From assembly GCA_963823945.1 (NCBI GenBank), contig CAWGNK010000005.1:360985-424984 (forward strand): a stretch of DNA of 64,000 bases. Direction: 5' to 3'. The notes under the pieces are model-generated. The model did no database searches. It saw only the letters and a list, made by a program, of their open reading frames with translations, and was not told the origin of the DNA. Positions 35,794 through 43,194 of this stretch are shown in pieces (position 1 is the first letter of the stretch; each line of letters opens with the position of its first letter). The stretch is from Bog-793 sp963823945. Lineage in GTDB: Bacteria > Actinomycetota > Acidimicrobiia > Acidimicrobiales > Bog-793. Position numbers and translations under genes: made by a program.

Positions 35794-36093
35794 GTGGCGG
35801 ACGCCAAGGGGGTGTCGGTGGACATCCAATCGCTCACAGCTGAAAGTCCCCGCGCGTGGCAGGCGCGGGCGAACTGCATGGGGGTCGACCCGGAGCTCTT
35901 CTTCCCCGAGCGGGGTTCGTCGACCCGGGAGGCGAAGGAAGTCTGTCGCGGTTGCGTCGTGCGCATCGAGTGCCTTGAGTTCGCGATTGCGAACTCAGAG
36001 AAGTTCGGCATCTGGGGCGGGATGAGCGAACGGGAACGCCGTCGTGTGCGCCGGGCCCGCGTGCTGCAAAACAGCGAGGTTGCCGCCTCCTAG
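35794..36093 (+). CDS. WhiB-family iron-sulfur transcription regulator
   Basis: 99 aa actinobacterial regulator binding a [4Fe-4S] cluster through C28, C51, C54 and C60 (ANCMGVD, VCRGCVVRIEC). The GIWGG turn follows at about 72-76, and the C-terminal basic helix SERERRRVRRARV would bind DNA or sigma factor. The start is taken as GTG 35794; GTG 35812 or 35818, behind AAGGGGG, is equally plausible. An AT-rich stretch with an inverted repeat CCGTG...CACGG (about 35762-35777) lies just upstream. The stop overlaps the convergent formiminotransferase by four bases. Confidence 0.93.
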   Translation: MADAKGVSVDIQSLTAESPRAWQARANCMGVDPELFFPERGSSTREAKEVCRGCVVRIECLEFAIANSEKFGIWGGMSERERRRVRRARVLQNSEVAAS

Positions 36094-36917
36094 ACCGATA
36101 GTTCGATACCTGCCATGGCGAGGCGCGCCTCGATCGTCGAGCCCTCGCCGAGCCCGAGCGACCCCCAACGCCAGCGGGGTATCGCGGCGAGGACGTCGCG
36201 GGGCACGAGCCCGACGAGTTCCGCCCTGGCGATGTGGGCGCTGTCTTCGACCTGGTCGAAGACCTCGGCGGGACCGACGCGCCAGGGTGCGACGAGGTTG
36301 CAGGAGACCTGGACCTCGTCGCCGACGGCCAGCCCGAGGGCGCGCACCTCGGCCGAGCGCAGTGCCGCGGCGATCCGTCTCGCCTCGTCGAGATCGGGAT
36401 CGGCGAGCCACAGGTTGTAGGCGACGAGGGCCGGCCGCGCCCCGACGCAGATCGCCCCGGCTGTCGGGTGGGGGCGGTCCGGCCCGGTGTCCGGTCGCAG
36501 GTCCCGGAAGGCTCGCCGGCGGATGTCGGGGAGCGCGCGCTCCGGGCCGTAGCAGAAGCACGGGATCCCGAGCTCGTCCCCCGCCCAGCGGGCGAAGCGG
36601 TCGCGGGCTGCGACCGCCTCGGTGAGGTCCCCGCCGGGCCGCATCCCCTGCGGGCCGAGGGGCACGAACGGCACGACGTCGACGACGCCGCCGCGGGGGT
36701 GGACCCCTTCGTGGGCGGTGAGGTCGAGCCGGGCGAGCGCCGCGGTCGCGAGATCCCGGGTGATTGCCTCGACCGCCGGGCCGGCGAGCGTGAAGACCGA
36801 CCGGTGGTGCCACCGATCGGCGTGCAGGTCGAGAAGGGCGGGGCCGAGCGAGGCCGCGCAGGCGTCGAGCCAGGTGCGGTCTCGGCCCTCGCTGAGGTTG
36901 ACGACGGACTCGAGCAA
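36090..36917 (-). CDS. Glutamate formimidoyltransferase (FTCD N-domain type)
   Basis: 275 aa, matching the formiminotransferase part of FTCD: VNLSEGRD at the N-terminus, DLHADRWHHRSVFTLAG, LTAHEGVHPRGGVVDVVPFVP, PCFCYGPER and AGAICVGARPALVAYN. It transfers a formimino group from formiminoglutamate to THF in histidine breakdown; no cyclodeaminase domain is fused. The only start available is TTG 36917, since an in-frame TAG (the stop of the upstream whiB) lies 30 bases before it. Low expression or translational coupling to whiB is likely. Confidence 0.85.
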   Translation of the reverse strand: MLESVVNLSEGRDRTWLDACAASLGPALLDLHADRWHHRSVFTLAGPAVEAITRDLATAALARLDLTAHEGVHPRGGVVDVVPFVPLGPQGMRPGGDLTEAVAARDRFARWAGDELGIPCFCYGPERALPDIRRRAFRDLRPDTGPDRPHPTAGAICVGARPALVAYNLWLADPDLDEARRIAAALRSAEVRALGLAVGDEVQVSCNLVAPWRVGPAEVFDQVEDSAHIARAELVGLVPRDVLAAIPRWRWGSLGLGEGSTIEARLAMAGIELSV

Positions 36918-36947
36918 ATCGGCGGACCCGCCCGGGCGAGAGAGCTG

Positions 36948-37193
36948 CTAGTGCGGCTGGACGACGGTGAGGTGCCGCCGACCGCGGGCGAGGCGCCGCC
37001 GTTCCCGCTCGGAGGTGCCGCCCCAGACACCGTGGTCGATGTGGTTCGCCATCGCGTACTCGAGACAGGGCGATTTCACGGTGCAGTCAGCACAGATCTT
37101 GCGGGCCACGTCGACCCCGACACCGTCGCTCGGGAAAAAGGTTGCGGGCGGGAGCATCCGGCACTTGGCCCTCATCATCCACTCAAGTTCCAT
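36948..37193 (-). CDS. WhiB-family regulator (second copy)
   Basis: 81 aa. Cluster ligands C11, C34, C37 and C43 (AKCRML, ICADCTVKSPC), the HGVWGG turn, and the basic SERERRRLARGRR segment. The length is close to WhiB1-type proteins. ATG 37193 follows GGAGGG; the frame continues upstream to a possible GTG at 37247 but that segment is not family-like. It ends 30 bases before the formiminotransferase start, in the same frame. Confidence 0.92.
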   Translation of the reverse strand: MELEWMMRAKCRMLPPATFFPSDGVGVDVARKICADCTVKSPCLEYAMANHIDHGVWGGTSERERRRLARGRRHLTVVQPH

Positions 37194-37397
37194 CCGCCAC
37201 CACCCTCCGCCCTGCCGGGCGGCCCCCGGGGCATCCTGCGGCCCCAATTTCTCCCGCTCACGTGGGCTTACGCGTGGACGCTACACCCGGCGCGGGCGAA
37301 ATCAGTCGCGCTACGCCGAATTCTTAGAGACTTCACAGGTTCGTTGATCTCGTGTCATCTCGCGGTGTCGCGCCCGGGTCGGGAACCAGGCCGTCGA

Positions 37398-37403
37398 TAG
37401 ACT
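37398..37403 (+). promoter_or_regulatory. -10 box before small gene at 37429
   Basis: TAGACT, with a leader of about 20 bases that contains AGAGGAG just ahead of the ATG. Confidence 0.45.
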
Positions 37404-37428
37404 CGGGCCACCAACTAGAGGAGTGCCG

Positions 37429-37722
37429 ATGACGACGCCGTTGAGCGGGCCAGCTGAGACGCCGGAGCCACCCCGCGGGCACGTGCGCATCGTCTACCTG
37501 GGCCCGGTGGCTCCCCACTGGGAGATCGAGTCGGAGTTCGGCGAGCGGCCGGTGATCGAGGCGTTCCGCGAGCGCGCGCTCGCCCGTCTGGTGCTGCTCC
37601 CACCGCACGACCCGCAGTTCCGGCGCAACCGTGAGCGCGTCGTGCGCGACGCCGAGCGGGAGAACCTGCTGCTGGAGTGGGACCTCGGCATCCCCGAGGA
37701 GCCGGCCCCGGGCGAGTCCTGA
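37429..37722 (+). CDS. Conserved-looking small cytosolic protein
   Basis: 97 aa, no membrane segment. The sequence VRIVYLGPVAPHWEIESEFGE followed by a charged helical stretch (FRERALARL, RRNRERVVRDAERENLLLEWDL) suggests a folded soluble protein. I do not recognise a family. The ATG has a strong Shine-Dalgarno (AGAGGAG). It converges on the metalloprotease-family gene, 13 bases apart. Confidence 0.65.
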   Translation: MTTPLSGPAETPEPPRGHVRIVYLGPVAPHWEIESEFGERPVIEAFRERALARLVLLPPHDPQFRRNRERVVRDAERENLLLEWDLGIPEEPAPGES

Positions 37723-37735
37723 GGGCCCGGCCGGC

Positions 37736-38941
37736 TCAGCCGGCGGCGTCGGCTGGCAGGTTGACCCGCGCGATCCACAGACCGGGGGCGTCGACCTCGG
37801 CGGGAGTGGGCAGGTTCGCCTCGCTGACCCAGAGCTTGCCGAGCTCGGCGTCGCCGCCGCGCTCGACGACCCCCCGCACGAACGCCTCGCCCCGGTCGAG
37901 CGCGTCCTGGTCGAGGCGGAGCCCGAAGAGCGCCTCGGCCGCCCGTTCGTCGTCCGAGCGTTCGACCCGGCGGCGTCGCAGCGCCTCGGCCACCGGCCGG
38001 CGTTCGCCGATCAACCGCGTCGCGACGCAGTCCGTCACCCACTCGACGTAGCCGGCAAGAGCCGAGGTGAGGGCCGCCAGCTCGGCGCGGACCCGGCGCA
38101 GCTCGGGCGTGTCCACCGGTTCGGCGAGCGCCGCCGGGTCGCCGAGCAGGCGCCCGAGGTCGCCCACGTCCCCGACCTCGCCGAGCGCCGCCTCGCCGAA
38201 GCGCTCTTCGAGCGCCGACAGGTCGGGCCGGAAGCTCGCCGCGTGGGCGACGAGCAGCGCCCGCAGCCGTTCGTGCACGTGGGGCCGGGAGAGCACGGCG
38301 TGGGCCGCGAGGTCGTGGGCCGCGAGCCACATCGTCACGTCGTCGAGCTCGAGGCTCCAGTCCGCGGCGAAGGCGGCGACGTTCGAGGCGACGACGACGA
38401 TCTCGTCGCTCGCGACCCGCGGCAGGGGCAGCTCGTACTGGCCGAGGGTGCGGCGGGCGAGGTGACCGATGATGGAGCCGACCTGGAGGGCGATCATCGC
38501 CGGCGCCATCGCGGCGGCCCATTTCTCCATCAGGGCCCCGAAGCCGGCCTCTTCGTTGTCGGCCTCGTCGGGCGGTTCATTGGCGGCCGGGGGGCGGATC
38601 GCCGCGGCGTACTCCTCGATGAGAGGCCGCCAGGACTCGAGGCTGCGCCGCGCCCACTCGGCGGGGCCGGCGGCGACGAGCGTGACCGGACGGCCGCTCA
38701 GCGTCGTCGGCATGCCGGTGACGTCGCCGACCTGGAGCTCGGCGATTCTGGCGAGCTCCTCGATCCGGATCCGTTGGATGGGGTCGACGTTCGGCTCGGG
38801 TTGGCCCTCGGAGGCGACGTTGAGGGCGAACTGCACGGCGAGGTCCCACTGCAGGGGCGCGTCGGTGTGCATCAGCCGGAGGAGGTCACCGAGCAGCCCC
38901 GGGAGGAAGCCGCCGAAATCGCCCGAGGGTCCTGAGGTCAC
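37736..38941 (-). CDS. Zinc-metalloprotease-family protein (DUF2342-like) with altered motif
   Basis: 401 aa. The overall layout (FALNVASEG, then VTLVAAGPAEWARRSLESWRP and QVGSIIGHLARRTLGQYELPLP) matches the actinobacterial zinc-dependent metalloprotease/DUF2342 family. Where members have HExxH, this protein has W-LAAHDLAAHAV, i.e. H-D-x3-H with one extra residue, so zinc catalysis is doubtful. Asp for Glu could keep metal binding. GTG 38941 is placed by a TAGATT -10 box 6 bases upstream (leaderless). It may be a scaffold or inactive paralogue; a related F420-associated subgroup exists. Confidence 0.75.
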   Translation of the reverse strand: MTSGPSGDFGGFLPGLLGDLLRLMHTDAPLQWDLAVQFALNVASEGQPEPNVDPIQRIRIEELARIAELQVGDVTGMPTTLSGRPVTLVAAGPAEWARRSLESWRPLIEEYAAAIRPPAANEPPDEADNEEAGFGALMEKWAAAMAPAMIALQVGSIIGHLARRTLGQYELPLPRVASDEIVVVASNVAAFAADWSLELDDVTMWLAAHDLAAHAVLSRPHVHERLRALLVAHAASFRPDLSALEERFGEAALGEVGDVGDLGRLLGDPAALAEPVDTPELRRVRAELAALTSALAGYVEWVTDCVATRLIGERRPVAEALRRRRVERSDDERAAEALFGLRLDQDALDRGEAFVRGVVERGGDAELGKLWVSEANLPTPAEVDAPGLWIARVNLPADAAG

Positions 38942-38947
38942 GCGACG

Positions 38948-38953
38948 AATCTA
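38948..38953 (-). promoter_or_regulatory. -10 box of leaderless metalloprotease-family gene
   Basis: On the minus strand TAGATT ends 6 bases before the GTG at 38941. Confidence 0.65.
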
Positions 38954-38993
38954 GGCCGACACCGCGCCCGGGGGGTCGCCGCCCGGGGCTCGG

Positions 38994-40190
38994 CTACGAG
39001 TGCGGCGTCGCGCCGAGGATGACGGAGCGGACCGAGCGGAAGGGGCCGTCGACGACGCCGACCGAAACGCGCCTGCCGGCCTGGAGCACGTAGAGCCGGG
39101 CCTGCAGCTCGTCGAGCGAGGTCACCGGGGTGCGGTTGAGCGAGACGATGACGTCGCCGGGCACGACACCCGCCTGCCCGAGGGCCCCCTTGACGGGGGC
39201 GGTCACGACGCGCACGCCGGCCGGGCCGGCCGTGGTGGTCGTGCCCTCGAGCCCGAGCCAGCCGTGGGTCACGCGCCCGTTGGCCATCAGCTCGTCGGCG
39301 ACCGGGGCGGCGAGCCAGGCCGGGGCGACGACCGCGCCCATCTTCGTTTCTCCCGTGACGATGCCCTCGACGGCACCGGTCGAGCCGAGGAGCGGGCTCC
39401 CGGCGGGACCGTAACTGGCGGGGAGGTCGGTGGCGAGCGCGCCGACGAGGCGGTGGCCGCCGACGAGTGGCGAGGCGTAGAGGTCGCGGACGGTGCCGAG
39501 CGAGAAGGCGTTGCCGCCGGGCGTCGTCACGGCGAGGACGAAGGATCCCATCCCCATCGGGTCCGCCGAGAGCGACGCCGTCGCGAGCCCGGTCGCACCG
39601 TTGATGTGCACGACCGCCAGTCCGCTGCGCGCGTCGGCGCCGACGAGGCCGCCGAGGTAGACGTCGCCGTTGGCGAGCGTCACGACCAGACCCGTCGCGC
39701 CGGCGACGTCCGCCGCCGGGACGAGGATCATCCCGTCGGGGCGCACGACGAGCCCCAGGACGCTGGTTCTTTTCGTGCCGCGCGTGACCTGGACGGTGGC
39801 CATCGCCGCGCTCGCCCGGCCGATGTTGGCGACCAGTGCCGGGCTGAGGTCGCGTGTCGGCAACCTCGTGATGGCGGTCGTCGGCTTGAGTCCGACGGCG
39901 GCGTCGCGCGCCGCCCGGCCGGTGCCCTCCATCGAGTCGGCCAGGTGCGTGCCGAGGGCGACGACGCCGGTCGCCAACAGCGCGCCCACGACCCCGGCGG
40001 TCAGCGCGCTGCGACGGGTGGGATGGCTGAGCAGCCAGCGCCGCCGGACGGCGACGGGGTCGAGCGGCAGTGCGGAATGGGCGGCGCCGAGCTCGGACGG
40101 GTGGCGCCAGAGGCGGTCGTCGGGGGGCAGCAGCGGCGAGCTGGGCCCCTCGTCGAGCGGGTCGCCGAAGTCGCCCGGGGTGACGCTCAT
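38994..40190 (-). CDS. Membrane-anchored HtrA-like protein, catalytic triad lost
   Basis: 398 aa: a cytosolic acidic N-terminus with DDRLWRHPSELG, one TM helix at about 62-84, an S1C trypsin-like domain (about 118-285) and a C-terminal PDZ domain (GWLGLEG, GVVPGDVIVSLN). Aligned by eye to HtrA/DegP, His is Ala160 (LVPAADVAGA for LTNNHVVEGA), Asp is Gly190 (RSGLAV for RSDLAV) and the nucleophile Ser is Ala263 (GPAGSPLL for GNSGGPLL). It therefore looks like a pseudoprotease that may keep a peptide-binding or scaffolding role outside the membrane. ATG 40190 is placed by a TAGCCT -10 box 7 bases upstream. Confidence 0.85.
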   Translation of the reverse strand: MSVTPGDFGDPLDEGPSSPLLPPDDRLWRHPSELGAAHSALPLDPVAVRRRWLLSHPTRRSALTAGVVGALLATGVVALGTHLADSMEGTGRAARDAAVGLKPTTAITRLPTRDLSPALVANIGRASAAMATVQVTRGTKRTSVLGLVVRPDGMILVPAADVAGATGLVVTLANGDVYLGGLVGADARSGLAVVHINGATGLATASLSADPMGMGSFVLAVTTPGGNAFSLGTVRDLYASPLVGGHRLVGALATDLPASYGPAGSPLLGSTGAVEGIVTGETKMGAVVAPAWLAAPVADELMANGRVTHGWLGLEGTTTTAGPAGVRVVTAPVKGALGQAGVVPGDVIVSLNRTPVTSLDELQARLYVLQAGRRVSVGVVDGPFRSVRSVILGATPHS

Positions 40191-40197
40191 GGGTGGG

Positions 40198-40203
40198 AGG
40201 CTA
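40198..40203 (-). promoter_or_regulatory. -10 box of leaderless HtrA-like gene
   Basis: On the minus strand TAGCCT ends 7 bases before the ATG at 40190. Confidence 0.65.
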
Positions 40204-40280
40204 ATTGTCCCCGACCCGAAAGGGTCGTCAGCAGGTCGCCAGAGCCGCGACGGGGGGCCCTGCGGTCGCTCCGCCCCTCC

Positions 40281-40286
40281 TACGAT
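40281..40286 (+). promoter_or_regulatory. -10 box for mreB-like gene
   Basis: TACGAT with a leader of about 20 bases carrying GGAAGGA before the TTG at 40312. A GTG 8 bases after the box is out of frame with the gene. Confidence 0.45.
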
Positions 40287-40311
40287 GTGGCGCAGTGCGG
40301 GAAGGACCAGA

Positions 40312-41319
40312 TTGACAGCGGAGTTCGCCCTCGACTTCGGGACGGGCTCGACCCGGATCGCCGACGCCGGCGGCACGCTGCTCGTCGACGAGCCGACCGT
40401 CGCGGCGGTCGACAAGGACACGGGCCGGGTCGTCGGCTTCGGTTCCGAGGTGCTCGCCCTCGGGGCGCGGGCCGCCGGGCGCGTCGCGGTCCGCTACCCG
40501 GTGCGCAACGGCCAGCTCGTCGACCTCGAACTCGTCGAGGAGGTGCTCGGCGAGGCGCTGCGCCGCGCCGGGGCCTCGCGCCTGTCGCACCCCCGCGTCC
40601 TCGTGTGCACCCACATCGGCGCGACCCGCGTGCAGAACCGGGCGCTCGACCGGGCCGTGCGCCGGGCGGGGGCGCGGGACGTGCTGTTCATCGCCCATCC
40701 CACCGCCTGCGCGATCGGCGCCGGGATGGCGATCGACGAGCCGACCGGGTCGATGGTCGTCGACGTCGGCGCGGGCACGACCGACGTCGCGGTGTTCGCG
40801 CTGGGCGGCATCGTCGTCTCGTCGTCGTGCGCCCACGGCGGTGACGACCTCGACGAGGCGGTCCGCAGCTACCTCGTGCGACGCCGCGACGTCCTCGTCA
40901 ACCGGGAGACCGCCCAGGCCTGCCGCCGGGCCCTCGCCACCGTCGCGCCGCGCGCCGGCAGCGGCGAATACGAGATCATCGGGCGCGACGCGCGCTCCGG
41001 GCGGCCGACGAGCGCGGTCCTGACGAGCGTCGAGCTGAAGCCGGTCATCGAGCCGCTCGTCGTGTCGATCCTCGACGCCGCCGTGCGTGGCATCACGGAG
41101 GCCCCCCCGGAGCTCGTGAACGACCTCATCGGCGCGGGGCTCCTGCTCGCCGGCGGGGGCGGCCTGCTCGACGGGTTCGACCGCCGGCTCGCCCGGGTGA
41201 CCGGCGTGCCGGTCTACGTCGCCGCCGAGGCCGGGCGGTGCGCGGTGCTCGGGGCGGCACGCTGCCTCGAGCTGCCGGACGGGCTCTCCTACGCCGTCAG
41301 CGTGGCCCGGATCCACTGA
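40312..41319 (+). CDS. MreB-like actin-family protein
   Basis: 335 aa of the actin/Hsp70 ATPase fold. Phosphate-1 ALDFGTGSTRIAD, the connecting segment with THIGATRVQNRALDRA, phosphate-2 VVDVGAGTTDVAVFALGGIV, and the adenosine motif GLLLAGGGGLLDGFDRRL match MreB/Mbl in order and spacing. It would form filaments guiding wall synthesis. The N-terminal loop differs from canonical DLGTANTL, so it may be a divergent paralogue. No mreCD or pbp genes lie adjacent. TTG 40312 has GGAAGGA upstream. Its end overlaps the convergent HEAT-repeat gene by 23 bases. Confidence 0.88.
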   Translation: MTAEFALDFGTGSTRIADAGGTLLVDEPTVAAVDKDTGRVVGFGSEVLALGARAAGRVAVRYPVRNGQLVDLELVEEVLGEALRRAGASRLSHPRVLVCTHIGATRVQNRALDRAVRRAGARDVLFIAHPTACAIGAGMAIDEPTGSMVVDVGAGTTDVAVFALGGIVVSSSCAHGGDDLDEAVRSYLVRRRDVLVNRETAQACRRALATVAPRAGSGEYEIIGRDARSGRPTSAVLTSVELKPVIEPLVVSILDAAVRGITEAPPELVNDLIGAGLLLAGGGGLLDGFDRRLARVTGVPVYVAAEAGRCAVLGAARCLELPDGLSYAVSVARIH

Positions 41320-41923
41320 TCCCGAGGACCTCCTCGGCGGCTTGACGGACCTGCCAGTCCCGGTCGGTGAGGCGCTCCCGCAGCGCCGCTTCAATGTCGG
41401 CGCCCGAGAAGGCCGCCAGCGCGACGACCGCGCGGCGCCGGACTGCGGGAATGTCACCGAGCGCGGCGAGCACGGCGGCGCGCCCCGCGTCGTCGCCGAT
41501 GGCGCCGAGGGCGGCGACCGCCGCTTCCCGGCACAGCGGGTCGGGGTGGGACCGGGCGATCTCGGAAAGGCGCGGGCAGGCCCGCCGGTCGCCGGTCTCG
41601 CCGACGGCGAAGGCCGCCGCCTCGACGACCGCCGGGTCCTCGTCGGCCAGGAGCGGCGTGAAGTCGGCGTGCGCGAGCAAGGGCGCGAGCTCGCACGTCG
41701 CCCGGCGGACCTGGGCGTCGGGGTCGCGAAGCGCGCGCCGGACATCGTCGGCCGTGGCGCTTCCCATTTCGACGAGGGCCGCGATCGCCGCCGCCCGGAC
41801 CCGTGCCGAGCGGTCGGCGAGGAGCCCGCGCACGGTCTTTTCGTCGCGGCCGATGCCGGCCGCCGCGGCGGCGTAGCGCCGTGTGATCTCGTCGGTCGGC
41901 TCTGGGCGGTTCTCCCCGGTCAT
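41297..41923 (-). CDS. HEAT-repeat protein
   Basis: 208 aa built of about five helical repeats of PBS-lyase/HEAT type: SARVRAAAIAALVEMG, DAQVRRATCELAPLL, DPAVVEAAAFAVGETG, DPLCREAAVAALGAIG and DWQVRQAAEEVLGI. It is probably a protein-binding scaffold. It is divergent from the PDZ/Lon-like gene. A CAGGAT hexamer lies 6 bases before the ATG on the minus strand, so it may also be leaderless. Confidence 0.82.
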   Translation of the reverse strand: MTGENRPEPTDEITRRYAAAAAGIGRDEKTVRGLLADRSARVRAAAIAALVEMGSATADDVRRALRDPDAQVRRATCELAPLLAHADFTPLLADEDPAVVEAAAFAVGETGDRRACPRLSEIARSHPDPLCREAAVAALGAIGDDAGRAAVLAALGDIPAVRRRAVVALAAFSGADIEAALRERLTDRDWQVRQAAEEVLGISGSGPR

Positions 41924-41929
41924 CGTGCC

Positions 41930-41935
41930 ATCCTG
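41930..41935 (-). promoter_or_regulatory. CANNNT -10-like box, HEAT gene
   Basis: On the minus strand CAGGAT ends 6 bases before the ATG at 41923. Confidence 0.35.
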
Positions 41936-41951
41936 ATCGCCTCTGCCGTGG

Positions 41952-41957
41952 CAGGCT
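41952..41957 (+). promoter_or_regulatory. CANNNT -10-like box, PDZ/Lon-like gene
   Basis: CAGGCT ends 7 bases before the GTG at 41965, back to back with the minus-strand box at 41930-41935. Confidence 0.4.
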
Positions 41958-41964
41958 ACGGGTC

Positions 41965-43176
41965 GTGAGTGGTAACGGCACCTGGACCGCGCCCGGGCAG
42001 TCTTACTGGCAGCCCCGCGATCCGACGGGTGGGCCGTGGGTCGCCCAGCCGAAGCGGGGCCGCGGCTGGCGGATCTTCTGGCGTGTCGTCGCGGTGGTCG
42101 TCGGGGTGGGGCTGGTCGGCACGTTCGTCGCCTCGCAGTGGGTGGTGCCGTACTACGCCATCACGCCCGGCACGCCGCTCAACGTCTCCCAGCTCATCAG
42201 CGTGCCGGCGGGCGAGGCACACGCCCACCGTGGCGGCGTCATCCTCACCGACGTCAGCTACGAGCACCTGACGGCGTTGGGCTGGCTGAGCTACCACTTC
42301 GATTCTGACGCGCAGATCGTCTCGGCCGCCGAGTTCACCGGGGGGGCGAGTTCGGCGGCATACGAGGAGGCGGGCGTCATCGACATGACAACGGCGCGCC
42401 AGGCGGCTGTGCTCGTCGCGCTCCGCGAGCTCGGCTACCACCCCCGGGCGGTGCCGGTGGGTGTCGCCGTCTACGCGACGGCCCCGGGGGCGCCCAGTGA
42501 CTCGCTGCTCGCGGTCGGTGACGTCGTCACGGCGATCGGCTCGACCCGCACGCCGCTATTCGGCCCGCTCGTCGCCGCCGTGGCCGCCGTCCCGCCGGGA
42601 AGCTCGGTCAACGTCGTCTACCACCGGCTCGGGACGAGCGGGACAGCCATGAAGTCCCTCGTCGTCGGCGAGGTCGAACGGGTGGCAGCCGGCTCGGCGG
42701 GAGCCGAGGCGTGTGTCCCGGCGGGCTCGACGGCGGGCAAGCCCGTCCGCCGCGACGGGCGGTTGGAGAGCTGCCTGCCCTTCTCCGGCGACCAGCTCTA
42801 CTCCGACGTCAACGAGCCCTTCCGGGTCTCGCTCGCGGACGAAGGGATCGGCGGACCGTCCGCGGGGCTCTCATTCACGCTCGGGCTGATGGACGAGCTC
42901 GATACCGCCGACTTGACGGGGGGACTGCGGGTCGCCGCGACGGGCACGATGGCGAACAACGGATCGGTCGGCGCCATCGGGGGCATCGCCCAGAAGACGA
43001 TCGCCGTGCGGGAGGCGGGCGCCAACGTCTTCCTCGTGCCGCCCGCCAACGCCGCCGTCGCCCGTGCGAACGCCGGGCCGGGCCTGCGGATCATCGCCGT
43101 CTCCTCGATCGGTCAGGCGGTGCGGGCGCTGGAGCGGCTCGGCGGCAGGCTCGTGCCGGCACCGGCCACCCGGTGA
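41965..43176 (+). CDS. PDZ-domain Lon-like serine protease (YlbL family)
   Basis: 403 aa. One N-terminal TM helix (about residues 37-57, FWRVVAVVVGVGLVGTFVAS), then a PDZ domain (YATAPGAPSDSLLAVGDVVTAIG) and a C-terminal S16/Lon-type protease domain. The catalytic Ser299 is in IGGPSAGL and Lys344 in AQKTIAV, so the dyad is intact. It faces outside the membrane. YlbL relatives work in cell-envelope and division quality control. It is followed after 18 bases by the DivIVA-like gene, and the neighbourhood (MreB-like, DivIVA) is cell-shape themed. Confidence 0.9.
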   Translation: MSGNGTWTAPGQSYWQPRDPTGGPWVAQPKRGRGWRIFWRVVAVVVGVGLVGTFVASQWVVPYYAITPGTPLNVSQLISVPAGEAHAHRGGVILTDVSYEHLTALGWLSYHFDSDAQIVSAAEFTGGASSAAYEEAGVIDMTTARQAAVLVALRELGYHPRAVPVGVAVYATAPGAPSDSLLAVGDVVTAIGSTRTPLFGPLVAAVAAVPPGSSVNVVYHRLGTSGTAMKSLVVGEVERVAAGSAGAEACVPAGSTAGKPVRRDGRLESCLPFSGDQLYSDVNEPFRVSLADEGIGGPSAGLSFTLGLMDELDTADLTGGLRVAATGTMANNGSVGAIGGIAQKTIAVREAGANVFLVPPANAAVARANAGPGLRIIAVSSIGQAVRALERLGGRLVPAPATR

Positions 43177-43181
43177 GGTCA

Positions 43182-43187
43182 TAGGCT
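43182..43187 (+). promoter_or_regulatory. -10 box of leaderless DivIVA-like gene
   Basis: TAGGCT ends 7 bases before the ATG at 43195. Confidence 0.65.
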
Positions 43188-43194
43188 GCACGGA

